A DNA stretch of 64,000 nt from a candidate division FCPU426 bacterium (GTDB lineage Bacteria > Oederibacteriota > Muellerivitia > Muellerivitales > Muellerivitaceae), in contig JASHNQ010000005.1 in NCBI GenBank assembly GCA_030041545.1, positions 1 through 64,000 on the forward strand, given 5' to 3'. The position numbers were made by a program, and so were the translations under genes. Shown here piece after piece: positions 19,735 through 28,652 of this stretch (its first letter is position 1; the number at the start of each line of letters is the position of its first letter). The notes under the pieces were generated by a model. The model made no database searches, was not told where the DNA came from, and was given only the letters and a program-made list of their open reading frames with translations.

Positions 19735-20463
19735 TCAGTCGCCGCCGGGCGGCCCTTTGGCCCCCATTTGCCCTCCGCCGCCCAAGCCCTTATCCCAATT
19801 GCGGTCCCTGTCCGTGGGGGTGTCCTTTGCGACCGGTTCAGTCTCCACTTCCTCCGCGCCCGTTCTCATCAGGTCGTCGCCCAGGACACCGTTGGCGTCG
19901 CACACGTGGTAATGGCCATCCGGCAGGAAGACCTGGAAACTTCCGGCTTTCCGGGGGCTTTGCCACCACCAGTAACCTTGGTCGTAATAAATCCACCGGT
20001 TCGCGTAGTCATCACGCCACCAAAACCGGCCCCCCGACCACAAAACCCAATGGAAAACATCGTCCGTCCGCCAACCGTACCAATCATGGCCGTCCTTTTT
20101 GACATGGCAGTAGTTTCCCGACTTGAAAGAATGCCAATAGTATTTCTGGGATGCGCTGTCGGCCTTATTGGCCGAGGATAGCTGGTCCAAAGCCGAGGGA
20201 TCGGCCAAGTCCGCCATAGCCTGGCCCAAAGGCACGTTATCCAAGTCGTTGTCAAGGGTAACCGGGGTTCCATCAGGAGATTGGAAGGGCGCACGCGGAA
20301 GGCTGTAATGTCGTGGATCCGGAATCCTCTCCTTGACGGGAATAGAGACGGGCTTGGGAAACACGGGAGTGGGCGTCGTATCCGGCGCGGTGGCATCCTG
20401 TGCAAAGGCCGGCCCCATAAAGCCTAAAACCAGGATCAACGCGGCTGCCAAACGAGTCTTCAT
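19735..20463 (-). CDS. Secreted Trp/Tyr-rich hypothetical protein
   Basis: Signal peptide (AAALILVLGFMGPAFA); aromatic-rich YYWHSFKSGNYCHVKKDGHDWYGWRTDDVFHWVLWSGGRFWWRDDYANRWIYYDQGYWWWQ. Confidence 0.7.
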   Translation of the reverse strand: MKTRLAAALILVLGFMGPAFAQDATAPDTTPTPVFPKPVSIPVKERIPDPRHYSLPRAPFQSPDGTPVTLDNDLDNVPLGQAMADLADPSALDQLSSANKADSASQKYYWHSFKSGNYCHVKKDGHDWYGWRTDDVFHWVLWSGGRFWWRDDYANRWIYYDQGYWWWQSPRKAGSFQVFLPDGHYHVCDANGVLGDDLMRTGAEEVETEPVAKDTPTDRDRNWDKGLGGGGQMGAKGPPGGD

Positions 20464-20576
20464 GGTCTTTTACCTTTCGGGAATGATGGCATCGTGCGGG
20501 GCCTCCGGGCTCCCGTTTCAATAAAAATGATCCTTGGAACTAGCCCATAATAGCCATGTTTAGCGTCTAGAAGGTT

Positions 20577-22781
20577 ATGGAAAACACTCAGTCCACTAAA
20601 CCAACCATTCCTCCTTTTTTTAACGCTGTCGAGCCCGAAAAGACAACCTTGAGGGAATGGATTTGGCTGGCCGTCATTATACTCATTGCGGCCTTTTTGC
20701 GCCTCTGGCGGATCGACCAAAACGGCACGGGCAACTCTTATTATGCCGCATGCGTGCGCAGTATGCTGATGAACTGGCACAATTTCTTCTTTGTTTCCTT
20801 TGATCCCGCCGGTTTCGTGACCGTGGACAAACCGCCGGTTTCGCTGTGGATCCAAACGGCTTTCGCCAAACTGCTGGGTTACCGGGGTTTCATCCTGATC
20901 CTCCCCCAAGTGCTGGAAGGCATTGGCGCTTTGGCCCTGGTTTATCACTTGGTGCGCCGCCGTTTCGGTCCCTGGGCCGCCCTTTTCTCGGCCCTGCTCG
21001 TGGCCATTTCCCCGGTGAGCGTGGCCGTGGACCGCTACAACAATACGGACGCCTGCCTGGTCCTGGTTCTTCTTTTCGCGGCCTGGGCCTTCCTCAAGGC
21101 GGTTGAAACCGGAAGCCGGCCGGTTCTTTACCTCGCCCTCATCCTGGTGGGGGTCGGTTTCAACACCAAAATGATGGCGGCCTTCGTGGCCTTGCCCGCT
21201 TTTTACCTCACTTATTTTACGGGCGCGCCCTTTCCCTGGTTTAAGCGCCTCTGGACCCTTTTCGTCGGCACGATCATCCTTTTGGTCGTGGCCCTGTCCT
21301 GGCCCTTGGCCGTGGATTTGACTCCGCCTGAGCAAAGACCTTTTGTGGGCAGCACCCAGGATAATTCCATGGTCAGCCTTTCCCTCGGCTGGAACGGCTT
21401 CCAAAGGCTCCTGGCCCTGGGCCGGCGGGGCTTTCCAAGGCGTCCGGGTTTTCCGAACAACCGGGCGGCGGCCATCCCCAACCCCGCAACGCCCGCTCCC
21501 GGTGGTTCCACCACGCCCCAGGGGAACTTAGCGTCAACCTCCTCCCCCCATAATCCGATGGGGCCGGCCACCCAAGGGGCCGGTCCCGCCACCCAGGGCC
21601 TTGGACGCCGGGGAGGCGGCTTCATGGGCAGTGGAACGCCGGGCCCCTTGAGGCTTGCGGATAAAATCATGGCCGGCCAGGTCACCTGGTTCATGCCCCT
21701 GGCCCTTTTGGGTTTTGGGTCCGCTTCCCGGCGTTCGCCTTGGACTTGGCCCCTTTCACCCCTCCACCAAAATCTGGTGTTCTGGCTCGCATGGCTGCTC
21801 ACTTACGCTATGGTTTTCAGCTTTATGCGCGGGGCCATGCATCCCTATTACCTTGTCCTGATGGTCCCAGCTTTCGCCTCGCTCACGGGCATTGGTGTCG
21901 GGGCCTTGTGGCTGGACTTCCAAGGGGGGAAAAAATTCCTAATTCCCGGACTTCTTTTGACGGCGGCTTGGCAGGCCCACATTGTCTTCCAGTACCCGGA
22001 TTGGCGCCCCCAAATCTTACCCCTGCTCCTCTTGGGAGCGGCTTTGTCGGTTGCCGGTCTTTATTCAGGTTCCATCCCCCCGGATAAGGCGCCGGCCTTC
22101 CGCGAATGGATCCCGTCCTCGCTGGCCTTGGGCCTTTGTTCCCTGTTCCTTTGCCCTGTCTTTTGGGCCTTGACGCCCATCCTGGGCTCAGGCCAACCCG
22201 TGGAGGCCGATCCGGATTTGCTCAGCGGTCCCAGGGGGGCCGGAGCCTTCCGGGGTTTCGAGATGAACTTGGACACTGCCAAACTCTTGGGTTTCCTGAG
22301 GGCCCACCGTCAAGGCGAGCAATACCTGGTGGTGGCCCAAAACAGCCAGTTGGTGGCGCCCATTATCATCCAGACCGGTGAACCAGCCATAGCCATCGGC
22401 GGATTCATGGGCGGGGACCCTATCGTAACCGCCAACCAATTCGCCCGAATGGTGCAAGAAGGCCGTTTCCGGTACATGCTGTTACCGGACCCGAACCCAA
22501 ACCAGGGCAGGCCCGGGCCGGGCAATGGCCGCAATTTCGGCGGAAATGCCGGTGGTTTTGGCGGTTTCGGCTTTGGACGGGGAGGAGCCCAGGCGGACAT
22601 CGCCAAATGGGTGAGGGAACATGGAAAACCCGTGGACCCCTCCCTTTGGAAGCCGGCCCTGCCACCGGCGCCTGCCGCTCCCCAAACCCAAGCCGGAGGC
22701 CAGGGATTCCCCGGGAATTTCCGGGGCCGGGGCGGTCTGGCCAATCTCCAACTCTACGACTTGAGGCCCGACAAGGGATAA
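20577..22781 (+). CDS. Glycosyltransferase family 39-like membrane protein (YkcB/ArnT-type) with Gly/Pro-rich inserts
   Basis: WIWLAVIILIAAFLRLWRIDQNGTGNSYYAACVRSML..NFFFVSFDPAGFVTVDKPPVSLWIQTAFAKLLGYRGF; multiple TM segments; C-terminal extracytoplasmic domain. Confidence 0.85.
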   Translation: MENTQSTKPTIPPFFNAVEPEKTTLREWIWLAVIILIAAFLRLWRIDQNGTGNSYYAACVRSMLMNWHNFFFVSFDPAGFVTVDKPPVSLWIQTAFAKLLGYRGFILILPQVLEGIGALALVYHLVRRRFGPWAALFSALLVAISPVSVAVDRYNNTDACLVLVLLFAAWAFLKAVETGSRPVLYLALILVGVGFNTKMMAAFVALPAFYLTYFTGAPFPWFKRLWTLFVGTIILLVVALSWPLAVDLTPPEQRPFVGSTQDNSMVSLSLGWNGFQRLLALGRRGFPRRPGFPNNRAAAIPNPATPAPGGSTTPQGNLASTSSPHNPMGPATQGAGPATQGLGRRGGGFMGSGTPGPLRLADKIMAGQVTWFMPLALLGFGSASRRSPWTWPLSPLHQNLVFWLAWLLTYAMVFSFMRGAMHPYYLVLMVPAFASLTGIGVGALWLDFQGGKKFLIPGLLLTAAWQAHIVFQYPDWRPQILPLLLLGAALSVAGLYSGSIPPDKAPAFREWIPSSLALGLCSLFLCPVFWALTPILGSGQPVEADPDLLSGPRGAGAFRGFEMNLDTAKLLGFLRAHRQGEQYLVVAQNSQLVAPIIIQTGEPAIAIGGFMGGDPIVTANQFARMVQEGRFRYMLLPDPNPNQGRPGPGNGRNFGGNAGGFGGFGFGRGGAQADIAKWVREHGKPVDPSLWKPALPPAPAAPQTQAGGQGFPGNFRGRGGLANLQLYDLRPDKG

Positions 22782-22790
22782 ACTATTCCC

Positions 22791-24158
22791 ATGCCCAAGG
22801 ATGACGTCTTCTCCCAATGCACCTTTGTTTTTGAGGCCGGTGAAAACCTTGGTTTTCTCGCGGCCAAGCTGGGTCAAGCCCTTTACGACAATAAACCCGC
22901 CCCCCTGAAAATCCTGGTAGCCTGCCCGCCGGGCCTCAAGGCCAAAACCTTAACGAAACTCTCAGCTATCCCGCATAAAGTCGAAGTCTTGGAAGTCAAT
23001 GGCCTTTGCCATGACCTTCCGGCGCATCTGCCAACCCCTTTTTTCGCCTACCTGCCTGCCAACGCCCCTTATTGCCCCCCTTATTTGGAAAATCTGGAAA
23101 AAGCGGACACCCAAAGACCCTTTGTACGCCCCTGGATTCCCCCGGTTTCAATATCCGACACCGAATGGGCCCGGCTGGTTTACATGGCCTTCGGCTGGAT
23201 ATCCACTCCAGCCCTGCTCCAATTGCCATTGGGGAATCAACGAAGCATTGATTTACGTGATTTGGAAAGGGTTTCGCAGAAAAACGGGTTTTACCTGTCC
23301 TATCTCACCGCGCCGGCGGGCCCGCCGGCCACCCCCAAAACCCCAGGCGCCCGGCCGCCCAAGCTGACCCCACGGTCTAAAATCCTGGCCCTGGTGCCCC
23401 ACTACGATTGCCTGGACTGGCTGGGCCAGTGCCTGGACAGCCTGGTCCACCAAACCCGTCCCCCAGACGCCATCGCGGTGCTGGATGACGCTTCCCCGGT
23501 TTCCCCCATGGAGATCATGAGGGGATTTAAGGGAGTCACCCTTTTAAGAGCCGCGGAAAACTCCGGGCCCTACCGGATGCTCCAAACCGTAATTGACCGG
23601 ACGGACTTCGACGGGTATATGTTCCAGGACGCGGACGATTGGTCCGTCGTGGACCGGCTGGAGAATCTGTTAGCCGAGGCCGAGAGGGTGGGCGCCGAAT
23701 GGATCGGCACCCAAGAGTTCATGTATTTCGAGGATTCCATCCATGTTCTGCGCTATCCCCTCGACCTCAACTCCACTCCCCAGGCCTCCATCCGTCATCC
23801 GTTTTGCTACCCCAGCAGCGTCATTTCGCGGGATTTCCTAAAACGGCTGGGGGGATTCGCCTCGGGCCTTAAGTTCAGCGGGGATTTCGAGCTTTTAACC
23901 CGCGCCGTCTGGGCCGGGAAGGTCGCCAACCTCAACGAATACGGCTATTTCCGGAGGATCCGGAAGAATTCGCTGATTACCTCCGAGGCGACCGGGCTTG
24001 CCAGCCTGGCTCGCAGGGAAGTGGACTCCCAGATCGAGAAGCGGAAGGCGGAGAACCTGGCCCGCGTGATCAAGGGAGGGGTCCCTTCGCTGGAGCCGTT
24101 AAAGACCGCTGCGCCCCTGTCATTCGAGCACCTGGCCGGCCCGCCTTTGATAAATTAA
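22791..24158 (+). CDS. Glycosyltransferase family 2 protein
   Basis: ILALVPHYDCLDWLGQCLDSLVHQTRPPDAIAVLDDASP..FDGYMFQDADDWSVVDRLE; the N-terminal ~190 residues are a separate unassigned domain. Confidence 0.78.
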   Translation: MPKDDVFSQCTFVFEAGENLGFLAAKLGQALYDNKPAPLKILVACPPGLKAKTLTKLSAIPHKVEVLEVNGLCHDLPAHLPTPFFAYLPANAPYCPPYLENLEKADTQRPFVRPWIPPVSISDTEWARLVYMAFGWISTPALLQLPLGNQRSIDLRDLERVSQKNGFYLSYLTAPAGPPATPKTPGARPPKLTPRSKILALVPHYDCLDWLGQCLDSLVHQTRPPDAIAVLDDASPVSPMEIMRGFKGVTLLRAAENSGPYRMLQTVIDRTDFDGYMFQDADDWSVVDRLENLLAEAERVGAEWIGTQEFMYFEDSIHVLRYPLDLNSTPQASIRHPFCYPSSVISRDFLKRLGGFASGLKFSGDFELLTRAVWAGKVANLNEYGYFRRIRKNSLITSEATGLASLARREVDSQIEKRKAENLARVIKGGVPSLEPLKTAAPLSFEHLAGPPLIN

Positions 24159-24169
24159 AGGTTCCCGGC

Positions 24170-24275
24170 AAACTCTCGCCACGAAGTACACGAAGACCAC
24201 AAAGTGAAACCAAGGGATTTTCAATTCGTTTTTGATTTACTTTGTGTACTTTGTGACCTTTGTGGTGAGAGTTTT
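24170..24275. repeat. Inverted intergenic repeat, CACGAAG/CACAAAG family
   Basis: aactctcgccacgaagtacacgaagaccacaaag...ctttgtgtactttgtgacctttgtggtgagagtt. Confidence 0.8.
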
Positions 24276-24302
24276 AGTTTTAGGGAATATTCTTAGCCGG
24301 TT

Positions 24303-25439
24303 TTATTTCGAGTGTTTCTTGCGGAAGCCCTCCATGAATTCCATAAGCCGGTTCACGTCCTCCTCGGTCACGGCGTTGTAGATCGAAGCCCTTAATCCTC
24401 CCAGCGACCGGTGGCCTTCCAGGCCGTAAAAGCCGGCCGCGATGGATTCCTCCAGGAAGGCCTTGTCCAGTTCAGGGGTCGGCAGCCGGAAAACCGCGTT
24501 CATTTGGGACCGGTCCTTCTTGGCCGCGTGCCCCCGGAAGAATTCCGGGTGGCGGTCGATCAGGGCGTAAAGGGCCTTGGCCTTTTTTTCGTTCAGGACC
24601 GCCATTTTCTTAAGTCCCCCAACCTCGTCCCTCAACCAGCGGGCGATGAGCAAAGTGACATAGATGGAGTAAACCGGGGGCGTGTTGTAGATGGATCCCA
24701 TGGCCGCGTGGTTGCGGTAATCCAGCATGCTATGCAGGTTGTTGGGGGCGTCTTTCAACAGCTCATCCTTGAGGATAACCAGGGTCAGCCCCGCGGGCCC
24801 CAGGTTTTTTTGGGCGTGGGCGTAAACCAGGCAGAAGTCCTTGATGTCGAAGGGACGGCTCAGGAAGTCCGACGACATGTCGCAAACGCGCTTCACCTCT
24901 TTAAGCCCAGGCAGGTAGTGGAATTGCAGGCCTTCCACCGTTTCATTGGAAACGTAGTGGAAATAGGCCGCCTGGGGGTCGTAAACCAATTCCCCTTCTT
25001 CCGGCAACCGGGTGTAGCCCGTTCCCTCGCCGTCATAAAGCACCCTCACCGCCCCTTCCAGCCGCGCTTCCGGGATGGATTTGGCGCTCCAATAGCCTGT
25101 TTTCAGGTATTCGGCGGCATTCCCTTTCCCGCGCAAAAGAAGCATAGGGATCATGGAAAACTGCAGGCTGCTGCCGCCCTGGAGCTGGAGCACGTGGTAA
25201 TCGGCGGGAATATCCAGCAGTTCCCGGAAGATTTTCTCCGCTTCCTGGAGGATGGCCTTGAAATAATCGGACCGGTGGCTGATGCCCAGGATGGACTGGT
25301 TGGTTCCTGGGGCCCGAAGAACGGCTTCGCTGGCCTGTTCCAGGACTTCCTGGGGTAGCGCGCCTGGCCCCCCGGAAAAATTGAGGCTCGAGGTGGCGGA
25401 GGACTTTCGTTTTTTCTTCGGTTTATTGGGTCTTGGCAT
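24303..25439 (-). CDS. serC: Phosphoserine aminotransferase
   Basis: [69 protein letters not shown]-like..[42 protein letters not shown]. Confidence 0.95.
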   Translation of the reverse strand: [378 protein letters not shown]

Positions 25440-26349
25440 TTAACACATCCTCCAGTATTTTGCGGCTAAAAGCCGGGTCGTGAAAGGGAAAAAGCGTGGC
25501 GTTGGGCGTAAAAGTGAACTCGCTGAAATATATCCCATCCGGCAGGTCGTAAAGGTCCACCCGGACAAAGTCAAAGGGCTTGGACAGGTCCGAGGCGGCT
25601 CTCAGCATTTCGTCCCAATGGGCCGGTTTTTCAGGCAGTGGTTCGGGCAAAGGGAAGGCGTCGGTGATGGGGATATGCCGGTGCTCCGGCACGGTAAAAA
25701 GGGCCTGCCGGTGGCCGGAAAACCTTCCCTCATCGTACTGGCAAAACAGCACCCTGCCCCTGGCCGCGTAAAACCGGAAATCCGGCGGGGAGTGGTGGCT
25801 TTCGCCTTCCCCTTCCGGCCAAGGCAGGCATTCCTCCACCAGGATCTTCGGTTTGAGCCTCATGTATTGGGTCTCGTACTCGTTGAAAAAAAAATTCCTC
25901 CGGGCGAACTGGTACATCACGTAGGTTTGTTTCACGGCGGCTTGCAAGTCCCCCCGCCCCAAAAACACGATCCCTCCGGAGGCGTGGGTGGGCTTGGCCA
26001 CCAGGTTTTTGCCGACGTAAGGATATAAAAAGAGCCCCACCTGTTCCAAAGTCGTTCCCGGCGTCAGGGGCCGCACCGCCACCGTTTCGGCCGCTTTAAG
26101 CCCCGGCGAAAGCTCCACCGCCGCCTTTTTCGCCGATTCCTTATCCACGCAGGATTCCTCATAGGCCGTGAAAGGCCCGGTCATCCTTCGAAAGACGTAG
26201 TCCTCAAAGCCGGCATGGGGGGAAGCCGGCGGCAAAGGCCACCGCTGGTGCTTTTCGTAGAATCTTGGCCGGGCTAATAGCCGGACGGCCCAAAACTGCC
26301 GCCTGAGTGCCAGCCATTCCAAAAAGCTTTTAATCCACTTAACTTTCAT
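25423..26349 (-). CDS. TupA-like ATP-grasp protein
   Basis: GLFLYPYVGKNLVAKPTHASGGIVFLGRGD..KPFDFVRVDLYDLPDGIYFSEFTFTPNATLFPFHD. Start moved to MKVKWIKSF at 26349. Confidence 0.75.
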   Translation of the reverse strand: MKVKWIKSFLEWLALRRQFWAVRLLARPRFYEKHQRWPLPPASPHAGFEDYVFRRMTGPFTAYEESCVDKESAKKAAVELSPGLKAAETVAVRPLTPGTTLEQVGLFLYPYVGKNLVAKPTHASGGIVFLGRGDLQAAVKQTYVMYQFARRNFFFNEYETQYMRLKPKILVEECLPWPEGEGESHHSPPDFRFYAARGRVLFCQYDEGRFSGHRQALFTVPEHRHIPITDAFPLPEPLPEKPAHWDEMLRAASDLSKPFDFVRVDLYDLPDGIYFSEFTFTPNATLFPFHDPAFSRKILEDVLNAKTQ

Positions 26350-26573
26350 AATGCCCGAAGAGGCGTTTTGCGAAGAACCTATCCCCCCTTTGAAAAAGGG
26401 GGGCGGGGGGGTATTAGCCCTTTCAAGACCGTTCGGCAAGTCTAACTCCTCCCTTCTTCCAACGACGCTCACAGGGAAAAACCCCTGTGTACCCCCAAAA
26501 CCAACAGCCCCTCTTTCAGAGGGGGAGAATTAATGCGATCCGTGGTCTTTCAGAAATTTTGTAACCCATTTCT

Positions 26574-27368
26574 TCAAGACGGATTCCGGGGCGAAGGATT
26601 GGAATCGCCTTTGGTGGCGGGCCTCCGAATCGAGGACATGTCCCCCTTGAAATAGGTGGTCCCCGCGTGGGTAAGGGCGCTGTTTAAGTCCAGCCAGATT
26701 TCCCCGCCCATGTCCGTCCAGCGGCGGCAAAAACTGTAATCCTCGCTCAAGAGCACCCCGGTTTCCTTGTCCACCAGGCAGTTGAAGAAGGCATAACGCC
26801 ACTTGGAATTCCTTAGCTCGTCCTGGACGACCAAGTCCCGGGAATATTGAAGGTCAGGATAATGCTGGGCCATGCGCTCGATGGCTTCCCGCCGGATCAT
26901 CAAAAAGCCCGTGCCTGCGGCCTTCACCTGGGCGAAATCACCCTCGATGCGGATGTTGGAGGGGTCCACGAATTCCACCACGTAATCCAGGGTGGCCGAG
27001 GCGAGGCGCGGGTTGCCCGCCTTCGCCTGTTCCACGATCTTGCGCCAATTGAGGTTTTTCACGGGATAACCGGCGGCCGTGACGTCCTTTCCATATTCCA
27101 GGAGCCGGAAAACCTGGTGTGGCTCAAAGCCGATGTCGGCGTCGATGAAAAGCAGGTGGGTGGCGTCCTTGTTTTCCATGAAATGGGCCACCAGGTTTTG
27201 GCGGGCCCGGACGATCAACGAGTCGCCCAGGATATTCTTGACGGTCAGGGGGATTTGTTCTTGAAAACAGGCCTGCTGGAGCTTGAGGATCGAATTGGAG
27301 TAAATACCGAACATATGGCCGTCGAAACACGGCGTGGCGACCATGATGTGGGTAGGCGAGGTTGGCAA
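26574..27368 (-). CDS. Nucleotide-sugar glycosyltransferase-like protein (GT-A fold)
   Basis: MVATPCFDGHMFGIYSNSILKL..DATHLLFIDADIGFEPHQVFRLLEYGKDVTAAGYPVKNLNW; DxD-like motif. Confidence 0.7.
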   Translation of the reverse strand: MPTSPTHIMVATPCFDGHMFGIYSNSILKLQQACFQEQIPLTVKNILGDSLIVRARQNLVAHFMENKDATHLLFIDADIGFEPHQVFRLLEYGKDVTAAGYPVKNLNWRKIVEQAKAGNPRLASATLDYVVEFVDPSNIRIEGDFAQVKAAGTGFLMIRREAIERMAQHYPDLQYSRDLVVQDELRNSKWRYAFFNCLVDKETGVLLSEDYSFCRRWTDMGGEIWLDLNSALTHAGTTYFKGDMSSIRRPATKGDSNPSPRNPS

Positions 27369-27497
27369 AGCCGTCTCCGGTGGATGATGTCCATAACCCT
27401 AACGGACGTTATTGAGACGACTGCAGGAGGTTTTTAGAGCCGTGCTCAAAACCTATCATAACCCCCAAAAAGGGAATCCCTCCCGGAGCCTTTTCTC

Positions 27498-27914
27498 TTA
27501 AATCCCCTCCGTCTTAAATCCCAACGCCTGGGCGGCCCTGTTCAAGCCTTTATCATGGGTCAGGAAAACCAAATCTTCGCTTTGCTCATCCTTCCAAGAC
27601 AAAGCGGTGGAGAGGTGGATGGCGTCCAGGGTGCCGATGGCCACCGGGAAAGTTTCAGAAGCCCGGCGGAGGATAGGCGGTGTGGGTTGGAACAAATCCA
27701 CGCCCTTCATCACCTCAAACAAATCGACCCGATAGGCCAATAGCACGTCCTCGGGAATGCCTTCGGCGACTCGCATCCGGTCCAAAGTCCGGAGGCACTC
27801 CACTTCCACCAGTTGGCTTCCCACAAGATTTTCAAATTCTCTCCACCCCTCATAGGGGCTTGGCTGTTTAAGGATGATTCGGAGGATGATCGAGGAATCG
27901 AGATAAGCATTCAT
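27498..27914 (-). CDS. PIN-domain toxin (VapC-like)
   Basis: MNAYLDSSIILRIILKQ...GTLDAIHLSTALSWKDEQSEDLVFLTHDKGLNRAAQALGF; 4-bp overlap with the upstream antitoxin. Confidence 0.88.
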   Translation of the reverse strand: MNAYLDSSIILRIILKQPSPYEGWREFENLVGSQLVEVECLRTLDRMRVAEGIPEDVLLAYRVDLFEVMKGVDLFQPTPPILRRASETFPVAIGTLDAIHLSTALSWKDEQSEDLVFLTHDKGLNRAAQALGFKTEGI

Positions 27915-28186
27915 CGGTAACTTTGCCGCTCTTCCGATAGATAGCGGAGGACATCCATCTTCTTGTAGAAGGGCGCGGTAAGTTTGATCTGGTCCGGGCG
28001 GAGGGTGGCCTTACGGACCACTAATTTTCCCGGCTTGTCCGAATAAGGCACCACTTGGGCCACCGGCGTATGCCGGTCCATTAAAGTAAGGGGATGGCCG
28101 TTCCGGACATTCCTCAGGTATTCACTCAAATGGGCTTTGAAGTCCGCAATTTTGACAGTTGTTTTTTCGGCGTTTCTCATGACCAC
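27911..28186 (-). CDS. Phd/YefM-type antitoxin
   Basis: KTTVKIADFKAHLSEYLRNVRNGHPLTLMDRHTPVAQVVPY, prevent-host-death family. Confidence 0.88.
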   Translation of the reverse strand: MVMRNAEKTTVKIADFKAHLSEYLRNVRNGHPLTLMDRHTPVAQVVPYSDKPGKLVVRKATLRPDQIKLTAPFYKKMDVLRYLSEERQSYR

Positions 28187-28258
28187 ATGATGACCATTTA
28201 TGGTTAAGCTGTCAAGCCAGGTGCCCCAGCCCGTATATCCTAGGGGCGCTGCGGGGAT

Positions 28259-28360
28259 TGGAAAGCCGGAAAAATATTGGTTTGGTCCTGAATCCCAAGT
28301 GGCCGGAGAGGGCTTCAGAAAGAACCTGGCGGAAGTCCGTAGTCACTTGCAAATCCCGGC
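28259..28360 (-). pseudogene. Decayed duplicate of the 3' end of the DUF1501 gene
   Basis: Hand alignment with 28679-28780 gives about 85% identity and a frameshift; encodes RDLQVTTDFRQVLSEALSGHLG before the shift. Confidence 0.82.
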
Positions 28361-28377
28361 CCTGGGAACCGAGCGCC

Positions 28378-28505
28378 AGGGCATAAACGGCGTTCAGCGG
28401 GGTGTTCAGCGGGTCAAACGGTGTTCACCGGGGTACAAAAGGGTGTTCAGCGGGGTGCCAACAGCGTTCATCAGGGCATAAACGGCGTTCAGCGGGATGT
28501 TCACC
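28378..28505. repeat. Degenerate GTTCAGCGGGG tandem repeat
   Basis: agggcataaacggcgttcagcggg occurs twice, with further variants gtgttcagcgggt, gtgttcaccgggg, gtgttcagcgggg between. Confidence 0.8.
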
Positions 28506-28512
28506 AAGTGGT

Positions 28513-28652
28513 AGATTCTCTAAAACCTGCCCTGAAAGAGACCGGGTTACCCCCGATTTTTTGAGATTCTCAAAAACCATGCCCTGGGAGGGGCCGGGTT
28601 ATCCCTGGTTTTTGGAGATTCTCTAAAACCGTGCCTTGGGGAGGGGTTAAGA
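28513..28652. repeat. ~51-bp imperfect tandem repeat, about 2.8 copies
   Basis: Units start agattctctaaaacc / agattctcaaaaacc / agattctctaaaacc, each followed by tgccctg or tgccttg and an (a/g)ggggccgggtta-like tail. Confidence 0.75.

Noticed and set aside
20460-21404. 314-aa minus-strand ORF opposite the GT39 gene
   Set aside because: Antisense shadow; charged low-information sequence.
26375-26530. Possible further MITE with cccccctttgaaaaagggggg and cccctctttcagaggggga arms
   Set aside because: Arms resemble the core of the 40226 element, but I found no matching termini or target duplication.
27498-28186. Phd/PIN pair as a novel defence system
   Set aside because: Ordinary type II toxin-antitoxin arrangement with the usual 4-bp overlap; no associated defence genes.
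28378-28652. Possible CRISPR array (repeated GTTCAGCGGGG and AGATTCTC units)
   Set aside because: Repeats are imperfect, spacing is irregular, spacers are not unique-length, and no cas genes are in the window.
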